Origin: Reinekea forsetii | GTDB taxonomy: Bacteria; Pseudomonadota; Gammaproteobacteria; Pseudomonadales; Natronospirillaceae | Length of the DNA stretch: 64,000 bases | Assembly: GCF_002795845.1 (NCBI RefSeq) | Contig: NZ_CP011797.1 | Span: forward strand, 3,324,001-3,388,000 | Direction: 5' to 3' | Shown here: in pieces, positions 48,694-56,690 of the stretch | How positions within the stretch are numbered: position 1 is the first letter of the stretch | Layout: each line of letters begins with the position of its first letter | Position numbers and translations under genes: made by a program | Notes under the pieces: generated by a model | Databases searched by the model: none | What the model was told of the DNA's origin: nothing | What the model saw: only the letters and a program-made list of their open reading frames with translations

Positions 48694-48977
48694 GGGTTGC
48701 CACCTCGGTAATTTTCACGCTCCTTCTTTGTAGCCTTACGTGCAGATATTATTCGGATCGTTTCACCGCTATCTCGTTCGCAATGGCAGACAAGCAGAAC
48801 TCGCGTCACGTTACTTAGACCAAGCAAAAGAAATCGCTCTTCCCTGCCAGAATGCACCTCATCGTAAAATTGAACAGCATACTCGTCATAGAACACCGAC
48901 TGAGCCTCATCGAAGCTAACACCATGTTTTTGCCGATTGCCTTCCCCTTTCACAGGGTCCCACTCGAATCTAATCAT
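48690..48977 (-). CDS. brnT: BrnT ribonuclease toxin
   Basis: 95 residues, a complete BrnT protein: MIRFEWDPVKGEGNRQKHGV, SFDEAQSVFYDEYAVQFYDE, REERFLLLGLSNVTRVLLVC and ETIRIISARKATKKERENY. Family-critical residues (Asp in EWDP, Lys-His, and Arg/Glu of the last helix) are all present. BrnT is an RNase that arrests translation under stress. It is the first gene of the TA pair. The promoter lies immediately upstream with no room for a leader; the ATG may be the first transcribed codon. Confidence 0.9.
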   Translation of the reverse strand: MIRFEWDPVKGEGNRQKHGVSFDEAQSVFYDEYAVQFYDEVHSGREERFLLLGLSNVTRVLLVCHCERDSGETIRIISARKATKKERENYRGGNP

Positions 48978-48979
48978 GC

Positions 48980-49011
48980 GTACATTGTATGTACATATCG
49001 AAACTAGTCAA
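48980..49011 (-). promoter_or_regulatory. brnTA promoter with overlapping operator palindrome
   Basis: On the minus strand TTGACT (49011-49006) and TACAAT (48989-48984) are separated by 16 bp, a good sigma-70 promoter. The palindrome GTACAT-ACA-ATGTAC (48980-48994) covers the -10 box, suiting repression by the BrnA-BrnT complex. The brnT ATG begins 6 nt after the -10 box, so transcription would begin at or near the start codon. Confidence 0.7.
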
Positions 49012-49148
49012 GAAGTGCCCAGTGAGTTGCAAATCCTTCTTTAAAACTCTCTGATTCCGCACTTCCACCGAAAGAGCAAGTATCGATTAACCAAATAGGC
49101 TTCTTACTGGAAGCCGCGTTGCTCTGTCCTCCGCGTCGTCCACACTGA

Positions 49149-49655
49149 TCATTCCCGGCTGGCCTGCTCCCGCTCTAGCCACAAATCATAGATCTGCGGC
49201 GTCCAGTAGCTTTGAAACCCTGCAATCACCGCCAGACGTTGTTCGGTGTTTAACACCTCACCCCACGCGGGCATCGCGCCGCCCATGGGCCCACCCCCCT
49301 CACGAATCACCTTATCGAGCAGCGCCAAGGGATGGTGCCAAGCGTGCGCACTGCCGTCCAGGGGCGGTGGTGGATAGTCGCCATTGGCGTCTGGCGTTTT
49401 CCATGCAGTGGTCGAGGCGGCCTCCGGGCCATGGCAGGCTGCGCAATATTGGCCGTAAAGCTGTTGGCCTTCCTCGGCCTGTGCCGTGCTATACCAACGC
49501 CCCGTTTGGCCATCGGCCTGGAGCGAGACATTGGCGGCCGTGGTCGCGACCTCCGGGCTTGGACTGCAACCGGCCAAAACCACTATGGCCAGGCCTGACA
49601 GTAGGGCAAGCCGGTTCTGCGGCTCAAAACGGCGCACTAGCTTAATGGCTCTCAT
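49149..49655 (-). CDS. Lipoprotein monoheme c-type cytochrome
   Basis: 168 residues with a lipoprotein signal ending VVLAGC (Cys about 30), so it is anchored in the membrane facing the periplasm. One heme-binding motif, YCAACHGPEAAS (CxxCH), and a likely axial Met in PMGGAMPAWGEVLN. It follows copZ after 3 bp and is the last gene of the copper operon. Electron transfer in the periplasm is certain from the motif; a part in copper oxidation or in supplying a Cu-enzyme is inferred from the operon. Confidence 0.85.
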   Translation of the reverse strand: MRAIKLVRRFEPQNRLALLSGLAIVVLAGCSPSPEVATTAANVSLQADGQTGRWYSTAQAEEGQQLYGQYCAACHGPEAASTTAWKTPDANGDYPPPPLDGSAHAWHHPLALLDKVIREGGGPMGGAMPAWGEVLNTEQRLAVIAGFQSYWTPQIYDLWLEREQASRE

Positions 49656-49658
49656 TAC

Positions 49659-49850
49659 TCAGGGTACCTCAAAGCCGGCCGCTTCAATCGCGTCCGTCAG
49701 TTGCTCGATATTGTCATTGCCATCGATCTGGGCAATGCCACTGTCCAGATCAAAGTGCACTGAGGTCACGCCGTCAACCAGGCTGACGGCCTTTTCAATG
49801 GACTTCACGCAACCCTGACAGGTGGCGCCGCTGACGGTAAGTTCGATCAT
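49659..49850 (-). CDS. copZ: Copper chaperone with HMA domain
   Basis: 63 residues, a single heavy-metal-associated domain. The metal site CQGC lies in ELTVSGATCQGCVKSIEKAV, and the fold continues through LVDGVTSVHFDLDSGIAQID to EAAGFEVP. It is Atx1/CopZ-like and carries Cu(I) to the ATPase next to it. The ATG overlaps the stop of copA (ATGA), so both are translated together. Confidence 0.9.
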   Translation of the reverse strand: MIELTVSGATCQGCVKSIEKAVSLVDGVTSVHFDLDSGIAQIDGNDNIEQLTDAIEAAGFEVP

Positions 49851-52360
49851 AGGGGTGTCCTCGTTGGTTCGGTTTGTTGATGAGCTTTGGCCTGTTTATC
49901 AGGCTCGGCTGATTTATTGGGTCCCGTTTGCTTGCCTGCAAGCGGGCTTTTCGGATTCCAGGTTAGCAATAAAATCGAGCTGCTGACCACGCTGACGCTG
50001 GAAAAGGCCATAGCGGCGCCGGCAATCACTGGGCTGAGCAGCCCAAAGGCGGCTAACGGAATGCCAATGCAATTGTAGATGAAGGCCCAGAATAGATTCT
50101 GCTGAATCTTGAGTCGGGTTTTTTTGGCAATCTGGATGGCTTCCAGCACCAACCCCAATTCCGGACGCATCAGCGTCAGGCCGGCGGCGTCCATGGCAAC
50201 ATCGGTACCGCTGCCCAGCGCGATGCTGGCATCGGCCGCGGCCAAGGCGGGCGCGTCGTTGATGCCATCACCAATCATCACCACCTTGCGGCGTTTGTTT
50301 TTCAGTTGTTCGATGGCCTGGGACTTATGTTCCGGTAACAGATTGGCGAGCACATTATCGATCGACAATTGCTCGGCCACGGCGTTGGCCGCAGCCGCAT
50401 GGTCGCCCGACAACATCCAGGTCTGGATACCGGCGCGATGCAGAGCGGTAATGGTCGCCTGGGCATCGTCACGCAGCAGATCGCTGATATCAAACCGGGC
50501 GCGAATCTGGCCATTCAAGGCGACCCAGACCCGACTGTGGTGGTCGGCTGCGCCGGCCATAAAGGCCGGGTCGATCGCCAGGTCGTGGCTGGTCAAGAGC
50601 CGCTCATTACCGATCAGCAACTGATCCTGCTCGGTACGAGCGACAACACCCTGACCGGAGACATTGGTAAAGTCGAAGCTCTGCTCCGGACTCTGGGCAT
50701 CGGCCAGATAGGTCACCATGGCTGCGGCCAGTGGATGTTGACTCTTCTGCTGCACGGCCTTGATCAGACCGAGCAGACCGGCATCGTGCTCGGTTGGGCC
50801 AGACGCGCCCTCGGCAGACCACTGACGGAATAACGCCACCGTGGGCCGGCCGACGGTCAGGGTGCCGGTTTTATCGAACACGATGGTATCGGTCTCGGCG
50901 AGCACCTGGAGCTGATCGATATCCCGAATCAACACACCGCGCCGGGCGCCGACGCCGCTGGCCGCCATAATGGCAGTCGGGGTGGCCAAGCCCAGGGCGC
51001 AGGGACAGGCGATGACCAATACCGAGACAGCCGCCATCAGGGCGCTGTCAAAGGATACCAGCCACCATTGCAGACCTAGGGTGAGCATGGCAATCAGGAT
51101 CACCACCGGGACAAAGACCGCGGCGATCTGATCGACCAGCTTCTGGATCTCAGGCTTCTTCATCTGGGCGTCGTTAACCAACTGTACGATCTGCTTGAGC
51201 CGGAACTGGTCGGGCGAGCTGTGCACGCGCACCCGCACGCTGCCATTACCATTGTGAGTGCCGGCCATCACCACGGCGCCCGGCGCTTTACTCACCGGCA
51301 GGCTCTCCCCGGTGAGCATGGCTTCATCAACACTGGTAGTGCCGTCCAGGATCAGGCCATCGGCGGCAATGGTGTCACCCGGGTGAATTTGAATTTCATC
51401 GCCGATGACCAACTCGGTGACCGGCGTAGTATGCAGTTCCTTACCCTGCCAGCGTTGCGCATTGGGCGGCTGCAATTGCATCAACTTACGGATGGCATCA
51501 CCGGCGAAACGCTTGGCGCGTTCTTCCATCCATTTACCGAGCAAGATCAGACTGATCACCACAGCCGACGCTTCAAAATAGAGATGGCCGCTACCCAGTG
51601 CCAACCACAGATAGAGGCTGTAGAAATAGGCGGCCGAGGTGCCCATCACCACCAGCACATCCATATTGGCCGAACCGTTTTTCACGGCATGGTAAGCGCC
51701 GACGTAGAAACGCCAACCGAGCCAGAACTGCACCGGTGTGGTCAGGGCAAATTGCACCCAACCCGGTAACATCCAATTGGCACCGAGCAGACTGGCCACC
51801 ATGGTGACCACCATCGGTAAGGACAGGGCGGCGGCGATCAAGGTCGGCCGCAGCGAATGACCGGTCCGCGCGGCTGGCGTTTGCGCCAACTCCGCTTCGG
51901 GCAGGGCCGGGTAATTGAGTTGTTTTAAACGGTTCTTGATATCGGCCAGGCTAACCAAGCCGGTATACCAGCGCACCTGCAATTGCGAGTTGGCCAGATT
52001 GACCGTGGCGGAGAATACGCCATCCATCTTCAGCAACGCTTTTTCAATGCGATTGATACAGCTAGCGCAGGTGACGTTTTTAACCGTCAGGTTGCGTTCA
52101 TTTTCCTGCAAACCAAAACCACTCGCTGCCACCCAGTCGGGCAGCACCGTGGCCGGTTGGTCGGCGGCTAAGGCCACATCGAGGGTTTCCAACGCCAGAT
52201 TGACGCTGGCCGAGGTCACGCCGGGGCGCTTACTAAGGGCTTTTTCCAAGCGCGTAACGCAGCTGGCGCAGGTTAAACCGGTCACGGGAACCACCCAATG
52301 GGTGCCTGGGGTGGGTGCACCGGGTTCATTGGCCGATGAAACTTTAGGTATTGTTGTCAT
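49847..52360 (-). CDS. copA: Copper-exporting P1B-type ATPase
   Basis: 837 residues with a strong AGGAGG ribosome binding site. Two N-terminal HMA domains carry TCASCV (about 30) and TCASCI (about 95). Membrane helices follow from about 170. The ion-conducting motif is CPCALGLATPTAIM, the phosphorylated Asp is in VFDKTGTLTVGRPT, and the hinge MIGDGINDAPALAAADASIA is intact. It exports Cu(I) from the cytoplasm with ATP. Its C-terminal tail is long and polar (KSPLAGKQTGPNKSAEPDKQ). A stem-loop lies in the 73 bp before it. Confidence 0.95.
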   Translation of the reverse strand: MTTIPKVSSANEPGAPTPGTHWVVPVTGLTCASCVTRLEKALSKRPGVTSASVNLALETLDVALAADQPATVLPDWVAASGFGLQENERNLTVKNVTCASCINRIEKALLKMDGVFSATVNLANSQLQVRWYTGLVSLADIKNRLKQLNYPALPEAELAQTPAARTGHSLRPTLIAAALSLPMVVTMVASLLGANWMLPGWVQFALTTPVQFWLGWRFYVGAYHAVKNGSANMDVLVVMGTSAAYFYSLYLWLALGSGHLYFEASAVVISLILLGKWMEERAKRFAGDAIRKLMQLQPPNAQRWQGKELHTTPVTELVIGDEIQIHPGDTIAADGLILDGTTSVDEAMLTGESLPVSKAPGAVVMAGTHNGNGSVRVRVHSSPDQFRLKQIVQLVNDAQMKKPEIQKLVDQIAAVFVPVVILIAMLTLGLQWWLVSFDSALMAAVSVLVIACPCALGLATPTAIMAASGVGARRGVLIRDIDQLQVLAETDTIVFDKTGTLTVGRPTVALFRQWSAEGASGPTEHDAGLLGLIKAVQQKSQHPLAAAMVTYLADAQSPEQSFDFTNVSGQGVVARTEQDQLLIGNERLLTSHDLAIDPAFMAGAADHHSRVWVALNGQIRARFDISDLLRDDAQATITALHRAGIQTWMLSGDHAAAANAVAEQLSIDNVLANLLPEHKSQAIEQLKNKRRKVVMIGDGINDAPALAAADASIALGSGTDVAMDAAGLTLMRPELGLVLEAIQIAKKTRLKIQQNLFWAFIYNCIGIPLAAFGLLSPVIAGAAMAFSSVSVVSSSILLLTWNPKSPLAGKQTGPNKSAEPDKQAKAHQQTEPTRTPL

Positions 52361-52390
52361 ATGTGCCTCCTTTTAGCTTGGGCAGTGACT

Positions 52391-52420
52391 GGGCACTGCC
52401 AACTTAAGCTGGGACTAGAA
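52391..52420 (-). other. Stem-loop between cytochrome c gene and copA
   Basis: On the minus strand TTGGCAGTGCCCAG pairs partly with TCACTGCCCAA (stem TTGGCAGTG/CACTGCCCAA) in front of the copA ribosome binding site. No T run follows. It may reduce read-through or protect mRNA ends within the copper operon. Confidence 0.4.
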
Positions 52421-52433
52421 TAAGGCTTAGAGG

Positions 52434-53036
52434 CTATCTAAGGTCAAGGGGCATTGCCTGAATCGGCGCCACACCGGCCAGAGCGAAGCTGGCCGATGTC
52501 GGTCGCCAGAGTATATCTAAGGTAGCCAGTGGCAGCACCGCCAGGGTGGCTAGTCCTAGCTCTGCCAGGTCGAGCGACTGAGTCTCAAAGCTGTCGTTGT
52601 AGAGCACCAGTTGCGCCCACTGCCCGACTTGTAGGACCTGGGTTTGCGCCTGCCAGTGGCCGTCTCTGTAGGTGAGTGAGACCAGCGGCAGGTCACCGAG
52701 GTAGTTCAGATACTCAACGATGTTCAGGCGATCGGTCATCGACAGCGAGGGTGCCAACAACGCCATAACCGGCACCTGCTCCAAGCTGGTCTGGAATTGA
52801 GCTAGGGTCGCGCCGCGGATCATCCCGCCCACCTGACCAGCGCCATGTGCCACCTGGCCGTGGCAGACCAGGCAACCGTAACCACCGGCGCTGAGATACA
52901 GCTCTTGCCCGGCGGCCAGGGCCGCTGCCGGATCATCCTCCGGGCTTTCATCGCCCGCCGCGGCCAAGACTGGCTCGATGCCGGCCAGAGCCAAAACAAT
53001 GGTGCAGGCCTGCACGAACCTCTTGGGCCCAAACAT
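52434..53036 (-). CDS. Periplasmic monoheme c-type cytochrome of the copper operon
   Basis: 200 residues with a signal peptide (VQACTIVLALAGIEPVLAAA). The heme site is YGCLVCHGQVAHGAG; a possible axial Met is found in the later IRGATLAQFQ to MALLAPSLSM region. The second half (TYRDGHWQAQTQVLQVGQWA and NDSFETQSLDLAELGL) is beta-rich and resembles a cupredoxin-like strand pattern, but no Cu ligands are obvious. The ATG overlaps the DUF411 stop by one base, so the two are coupled. Confidence 0.75.
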   Translation of the reverse strand: MFGPKRFVQACTIVLALAGIEPVLAAAGDESPEDDPAAALAAGQELYLSAGGYGCLVCHGQVAHGAGQVGGMIRGATLAQFQTSLEQVPVMALLAPSLSMTDRLNIVEYLNYLGDLPLVSLTYRDGHWQAQTQVLQVGQWAQLVLYNDSFETQSLDLAELGLATLAVLPLATLDILWRPTSASFALAGVAPIQAMPLDLR

Positions 53037-53473
53037 CAGTATTGGCGCGCCAGCGAATAGTTGCCCTGGTCATCAAAACCGATGACCTTAAAGCCTTGGT
53101 AGGCTTGGCCTTGCGCGGCCATGCCCGGCGAACGGGCCGGCATACCGGGTACCGCTAAGCCCTTGGCCCCCACCGGCGGATTGGCTAGAAAGGCTACTAT
53201 ATCGACTTCTGGAATATGGCCTTCGAACAGGTAGCCATTAATCACCGCCGTGTGGCAAGACCCCAACGCTTTCGGCACGCCCAACTGTTGTTTGGTTTTG
53301 TCCAGATCGACGGGATGTTCAACCGTAACGCTGTGACCGGCCGATTCCATCAACCCAACCCATTCCTGACAGCAACCGCAGGTCGGTGATTTATAAACGG
53401 TAATCGCTTCGGCAAATGCGAACGAAAATATCATAACTAAAATAACGGCAGTACTTCTTAATAGAGTTTTCAT
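53036..53473 (-). CDS. Periplasmic DUF411 (CopG-like) metal-binding protein
   Basis: The ATG at 53473 follows TAGGAG and starts a signal peptide (MKTLLRSTAVILVMIFSFAF); longer upstream starts give no family match. 145 residues. The DUF411 pattern is complete: TVYKSPTCGCCQEWVGLMES (thioredoxin-like fold with C-x-C-C) and LGSCHTAVINGYLFEGHIP (Cys, His pair). DUF411 members, called CopG in several proteobacteria, bind copper in the periplasm and act in copper resistance. Its place in the operon supports that. Confidence 0.9.
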   Translation of the reverse strand: MKTLLRSTAVILVMIFSFAFAEAITVYKSPTCGCCQEWVGLMESAGHSVTVEHPVDLDKTKQQLGVPKALGSCHTAVINGYLFEGHIPEVDIVAFLANPPVGAKGLAVPGMPARSPGMAAQGQAYQGFKVIGFDDQGNYSLARQY

Positions 53474-53575
53474 GGGTTCTCCTAAAATTCTTGGCGGCGA
53501 GCGCGCAGGGCGTGGCCGTGATACCCAACTGTTTTGGCCACAGAGGGGTGGGTCTGTTTTTGGGTGACACAAAAA

Positions 53576-53923
53576 TTAGACGCGCGGCGGCCGATAGATT
53601 ATTTGAGTAAAGCAGAGCGGAGGCGTGATGTCGATCGAGGCCCTTAGGGGCGTCGACATCGGCTGGATTGGCTGGACTGAGGCGTTGCTCAGTACCACAA
53701 CCGCACCGGAGCACAGATGTTGAGCGCAATCGGACGGCGCCGGATCCATGTCTGCATCGGAACAGGTGGTCGGCATCTGCGCCTCTGCGCTGATGCCCGC
53801 CTGGGCGTTTACGTGGCAATGACCCCCAGTGGTTGCCATGCCATGCGACTGAGCGGCCAGCAGCAAGGTAACCAGCAAAAATAGCAGGAGAAAACGAACC
53901 TCTATGGCTTGCCCGCGCCTCAT
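53576..53923 (-). CDS. Cys/His-rich periplasmic protein, DUF2946-like
   Basis: 115 residues beginning with an N-terminal hydrophobic segment (FLLLFLLVTLLLAAQSHG), followed by a Cys/His/Met-rich part: GHCHVNAQAGIS, MPTTCSDADMDPAPSDCAQH and LCSGAVVVL. The pattern of short, secreted proteins with several Cys and His at the head of copper operons is that of DUF2946-type proteins. It is first in the operon, about 100 bp before DUF411. Function unknown; metal sensing or binding is inferred. Confidence 0.6.
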   Translation of the reverse strand: MRRGQAIEVRFLLLFLLVTLLLAAQSHGMATTGGHCHVNAQAGISAEAQMPTTCSDADMDPAPSDCAQHLCSGAVVVLSNASVQPIQPMSTPLRASIDITPPLCFTQIIYRPPRV

Positions 53924-54108
53924 AACCCACCCGATGAAAATATGATTAGCGAATAATACCAGAAGTTGAAACGGGTGCCCCTTGTCCTAGGTAAACCTCT
54001 GGTAAGGCTGCTGATACGCTAATTGGCCCTCGTGCTGATTCGGCCAACGCTGGATGCCGATCGCTGGCATCTGTGCTGGGTGCGCCTGGCCGACGGTACA
54101 CTTGCGCC

Positions 54109-54564
54109 CTAACGCAGCTCAACTTCGATGGCGCGTGCGAGACCCTTAACCTGCGCGATGGCCTGGTCGCAATAGCCCCTAGGCCGGGCCGTAAAGCCTG
54201 AAAAGTTGAGCGTACCCACGACATCGCCTCTTATCCACAGAGGCTCGCCTATATAGGACTCCGGCTGCATCACGGTAAAGACCGGGTGCAATATCCGATG
54301 GGTGAATTTCTCGAGATGGGTATGGATAAGCATCTGTTGCGATCGCACCACCTGCTTGCAGTAGCTGTCGCGACACGGGAAGTCATGGCCGACCGCAAGG
54401 CTCGGCAATTTGAGCTCCGAGTTCACCGCTAAAAGGGTGTAAACATTGCCACAGACTGAACTGACAATGGCAAAGTCGGCTATAAGACTGCGCCTAAGCG
54501 ACTCTAGTTGATCATCAAAGCACTCTGCTAGGATTCTGACGGCGGACTCCCAATGACTATTCAT
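54109..54564 (-). CDS. GAF-domain protein
   Basis: 151 residues that form one GAF domain: ADFAIVSSVCGNVYTLLAV, GHDFPCRDSYCKQVVRSQQM and YIGEPLWIRGDVVGTLNFSG (the family's typical y-i-g-x-p-l...G-t-l-x-F), then a final helix. GAF domains bind small ligands or sense redox state; no output domain is attached. A long overlapping minus-strand frame at 53946-54224 has no such pattern and is rejected. It lies downstream of an HD-GYP gene on the same strand, so it might belong to the same signalling unit. Confidence 0.78.
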   Translation of the reverse strand: MNSHWESAVRILAECFDDQLESLRRSLIADFAIVSSVCGNVYTLLAVNSELKLPSLAVGHDFPCRDSYCKQVVRSQQMLIHTHLEKFTHRILHPVFTVMQPESYIGEPLWIRGDVVGTLNFSGFTARPRGYCDQAIAQVKGLARAIEVELR

Positions 54565-54683
54565 CTTGAGTCTTTAGCATAGAATCGAAGCGAATCCTGT
54601 TCCTATGATCCTTAACGCACTATTGATAGTAATGTCAGTTATTGCCCCGGCGCCGGGGACATCGGTCGTTCAACCAAGCGGCG

Positions 54684-55946
54684 TTATTTGACGCCTGGGC
54701 TCTCAAAATAGTATCCAACCCGTTCTTGCAGACCCAAATAGCTGTAAACCGTGGCGGGATATTCGGTCGGTCGAAGGGCACGTACTATCTGCAGGTCCGG
54801 GTGCTCGGCCAGATCGATTATCATAGCCTTATTGGCGGGTATGTCCGGGTTATAGAGCACGATACGGGGCCTTAATAAGGCCTTGGATGAGACCATCACG
54901 ACGAGACCAACACTCTTATCTCTGAGCAGAACCACCGTTCCGGGCGGATAGATACCGAAGGTGCGGATGAAATTCTGCGCCAAGCTATCGTCGAGTTGCT
55001 CACCGCCCTGGGCATAGATATGGGCCATTGCTTCCTTCGGCGTCATGGCATCCGGCAAGGCATGGGGATTACAGTAGTTGTCGTAGAGGTTGGCAATGGC
55101 CACGATGCGGGCCAGTTGCGAGACTTTCTCGGCAGGCACCTTCGCAGGAAATCCCGAGCCATCTAAGAAGGCATGATGATGTCCGATAATTTCCAGCACC
55201 TCGGGCCGAATGCCGTTGATCCGATGTACTAACTTGATCCCCTGGCCAACGTGGCTCTTATACAGCTCAAGCTCCGGATTGGTCATATTTTTGTGATAAT
55301 TGGCGATTCGGGCCGGCACCGCAACTTTGCCGATGTCATGCAACAGTGCACCCATGCCCAGTGCCAACAAATCGGTTTTAGACAGTCCCATGCTGTGCCC
55401 CAAGAGCAGCGACAGCACGGTGACATTGAGCGCATGGTTGTTGGTATTAAAGGAGGCCGGCGACATATTAACCACATTGATCAACATGCTCGATTCATCA
55501 TCGAACTGGGCCATTAGATCGCCGATCAATTCTTCGCTACCGCGCACCGCGTTGGCCGGGGCGGTGGTCAGGTCGGACATCAGGTTATGGATGCGTTTTT
55601 TCGTTTCGTTGTAACGTTGCGCAGTGTCTTTACGAGCGCGCCGGAATTGGTCCGCCTGGTCAATTCTACTTTGTTTCTCATCCCAGAATTTGGCTTTATT
55701 GGCGTCAATGGCCGCAGCATCATCGGCGCCGATGGGCTCATCGCCTGTCGCATCGGATTTTGGATCGCTCTTAATTTGGTCGTAGGGCACCCTATCGAGC
55801 CCAAGGGCCCTAATTTGTTCAACCTCGCCCCAGGTTTTAATTTTAAAACGACTGAAAAAAAATGGATGCTGCGACCAGCTCAGCGGCAACTCTACATAGA
55901 TACCAGGCCTTAGTTTGGCAACATCGATCAATTGAATGGTCTTCAT
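54684..55946 (-). CDS. HD-GYP-domain cyclic di-GMP phosphodiesterase
   Basis: The start at 55946 (MKTIQLIDVAKLRPGIYVEL) gives 420 residues; TTG at 55961 is an alternative. The N-terminal DUF3391 domain is followed by a linker helix (FRRARKDTAQRYNETKKRIH) and an HD-GYP domain with HDIGKVAVPARIANY (HD pair), a His pair in IIGHHAFLDG, and GSGFPAKV, where the usual GYP is replaced by GFP. The metal-binding His and Asp residues are kept, so c-di-GMP hydrolysis is likely. It may counteract the GGDEF cyclase at 16901-17857. Confidence 0.88.
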   Translation of the reverse strand: MKTIQLIDVAKLRPGIYVELPLSWSQHPFFFSRFKIKTWGEVEQIRALGLDRVPYDQIKSDPKSDATGDEPIGADDAAAIDANKAKFWDEKQSRIDQADQFRRARKDTAQRYNETKKRIHNLMSDLTTAPANAVRGSEELIGDLMAQFDDESSMLINVVNMSPASFNTNNHALNVTVLSLLLGHSMGLSKTDLLALGMGALLHDIGKVAVPARIANYHKNMTNPELELYKSHVGQGIKLVHRINGIRPEVLEIIGHHHAFLDGSGFPAKVPAEKVSQLARIVAIANLYDNYCNPHALPDAMTPKEAMAHIYAQGGEQLDDSLAQNFIRTFGIYPPGTVVLLRDKSVGLVVMVSSKALLRPRIVLYNPDIPANKAMIIDLAEHPDLQIVRALRPTEYPATVYSYLGLQERVGYYFESPGVK

Positions 55947-56167
55947 TCTGTTAGCGTCCAAAGGAGTATGAATTTAAGGCAGCGCCAGGGCCAGTTTACG
56001 CATTATTCAGCTGCGCAGGAAGGACAACCGCCGGCAAACTCCGCCCTGCCCGTCCAATTCCGCGACCAGCCCGAAGATCGCTGACCCAGTGGCGCTCGAC
56101 GCCATTGAAAGCGACCCAAAAGGCCCCACCTCTGTGCTACTTCTTTACTCACTCAAAGGTTGAACCC

Positions 56168-56680
56168 ATGCTTTACGATCTTACCGTTGTGCAATTTAGC
56201 AAGATGCTTACCAATCTCAGCGCCATTCTCGACAAGGCCAACGGTTTCGCCGATGGCAAAAAAATTGATATGGCGGTCCTGTTAAATGCTCGTCTGGCAC
56301 CGGATCAGTTCACCTTGACTCGCCAAGTGCAGATTGCCTGTGATACCGCCAAGCTGGCCGTTGCTCGCCTGGTCGACCAGGCCGATGCCGCACCCAAGCA
56401 TGACGATAGTGAAACCACCGTGGCGCAATTACAGGAGCGCATCCAATCGGTGCTCGACTATCTGGCCAGCTTCAGTGAAGCCGACTTCGCCAATGCCGCC
56501 ACCAGCACAATAACGCAGCCGCGCTGGGCGGGTAAACATATGGTGGGTGAGGATTTCGCCATTCATCATGCGATACCCAATATCTATTTCCATATCACCA
56601 CGGCATACGCCATTTTGCGCCACAATGGCGTCGAAGTGGGTAAGAAGGATTATTTGGGCGCCATGCCACTGCGCGATTAG
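56168..56680 (+). CDS. DUF1993-family protein
   Basis: The ATG at 56168 has AAAGG 8 nt upstream and gives 170 residues beginning MLYDLTVVQFSKMLTNLSAI, the typical DUF1993 N-terminus; ATG at 56105 adds an unrelated leader. Other family signatures: LAPDQFTLTRQVQIACDTAK, QERIQSVLDYLASFSEADF and HHAIPNIYFHITTAYAILRH, a DinB-like four-helix bundle with conserved His residues. The activity is unknown. It faces the DeoR gene, with only 10 bp between the two stops. Confidence 0.85.
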   Translation: MLYDLTVVQFSKMLTNLSAILDKANGFADGKKIDMAVLLNARLAPDQFTLTRQVQIACDTAKLAVARLVDQADAAPKHDDSETTVAQLQERIQSVLDYLASFSEADFANAATSTITQPRWAGKHMVGEDFAIHHAIPNIYFHITTAYAILRHNGVEVGKKDYLGAMPLRD

Positions 56681-56690
56681 GCTGCTTGGG

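Noticed and set aside
53946-54224. 92-residue minus-strand ORF
   Set aside because: Arg/Ser/Pro-rich shadow overlapping the GAF gene, with no ribosome binding site or conserved pattern.
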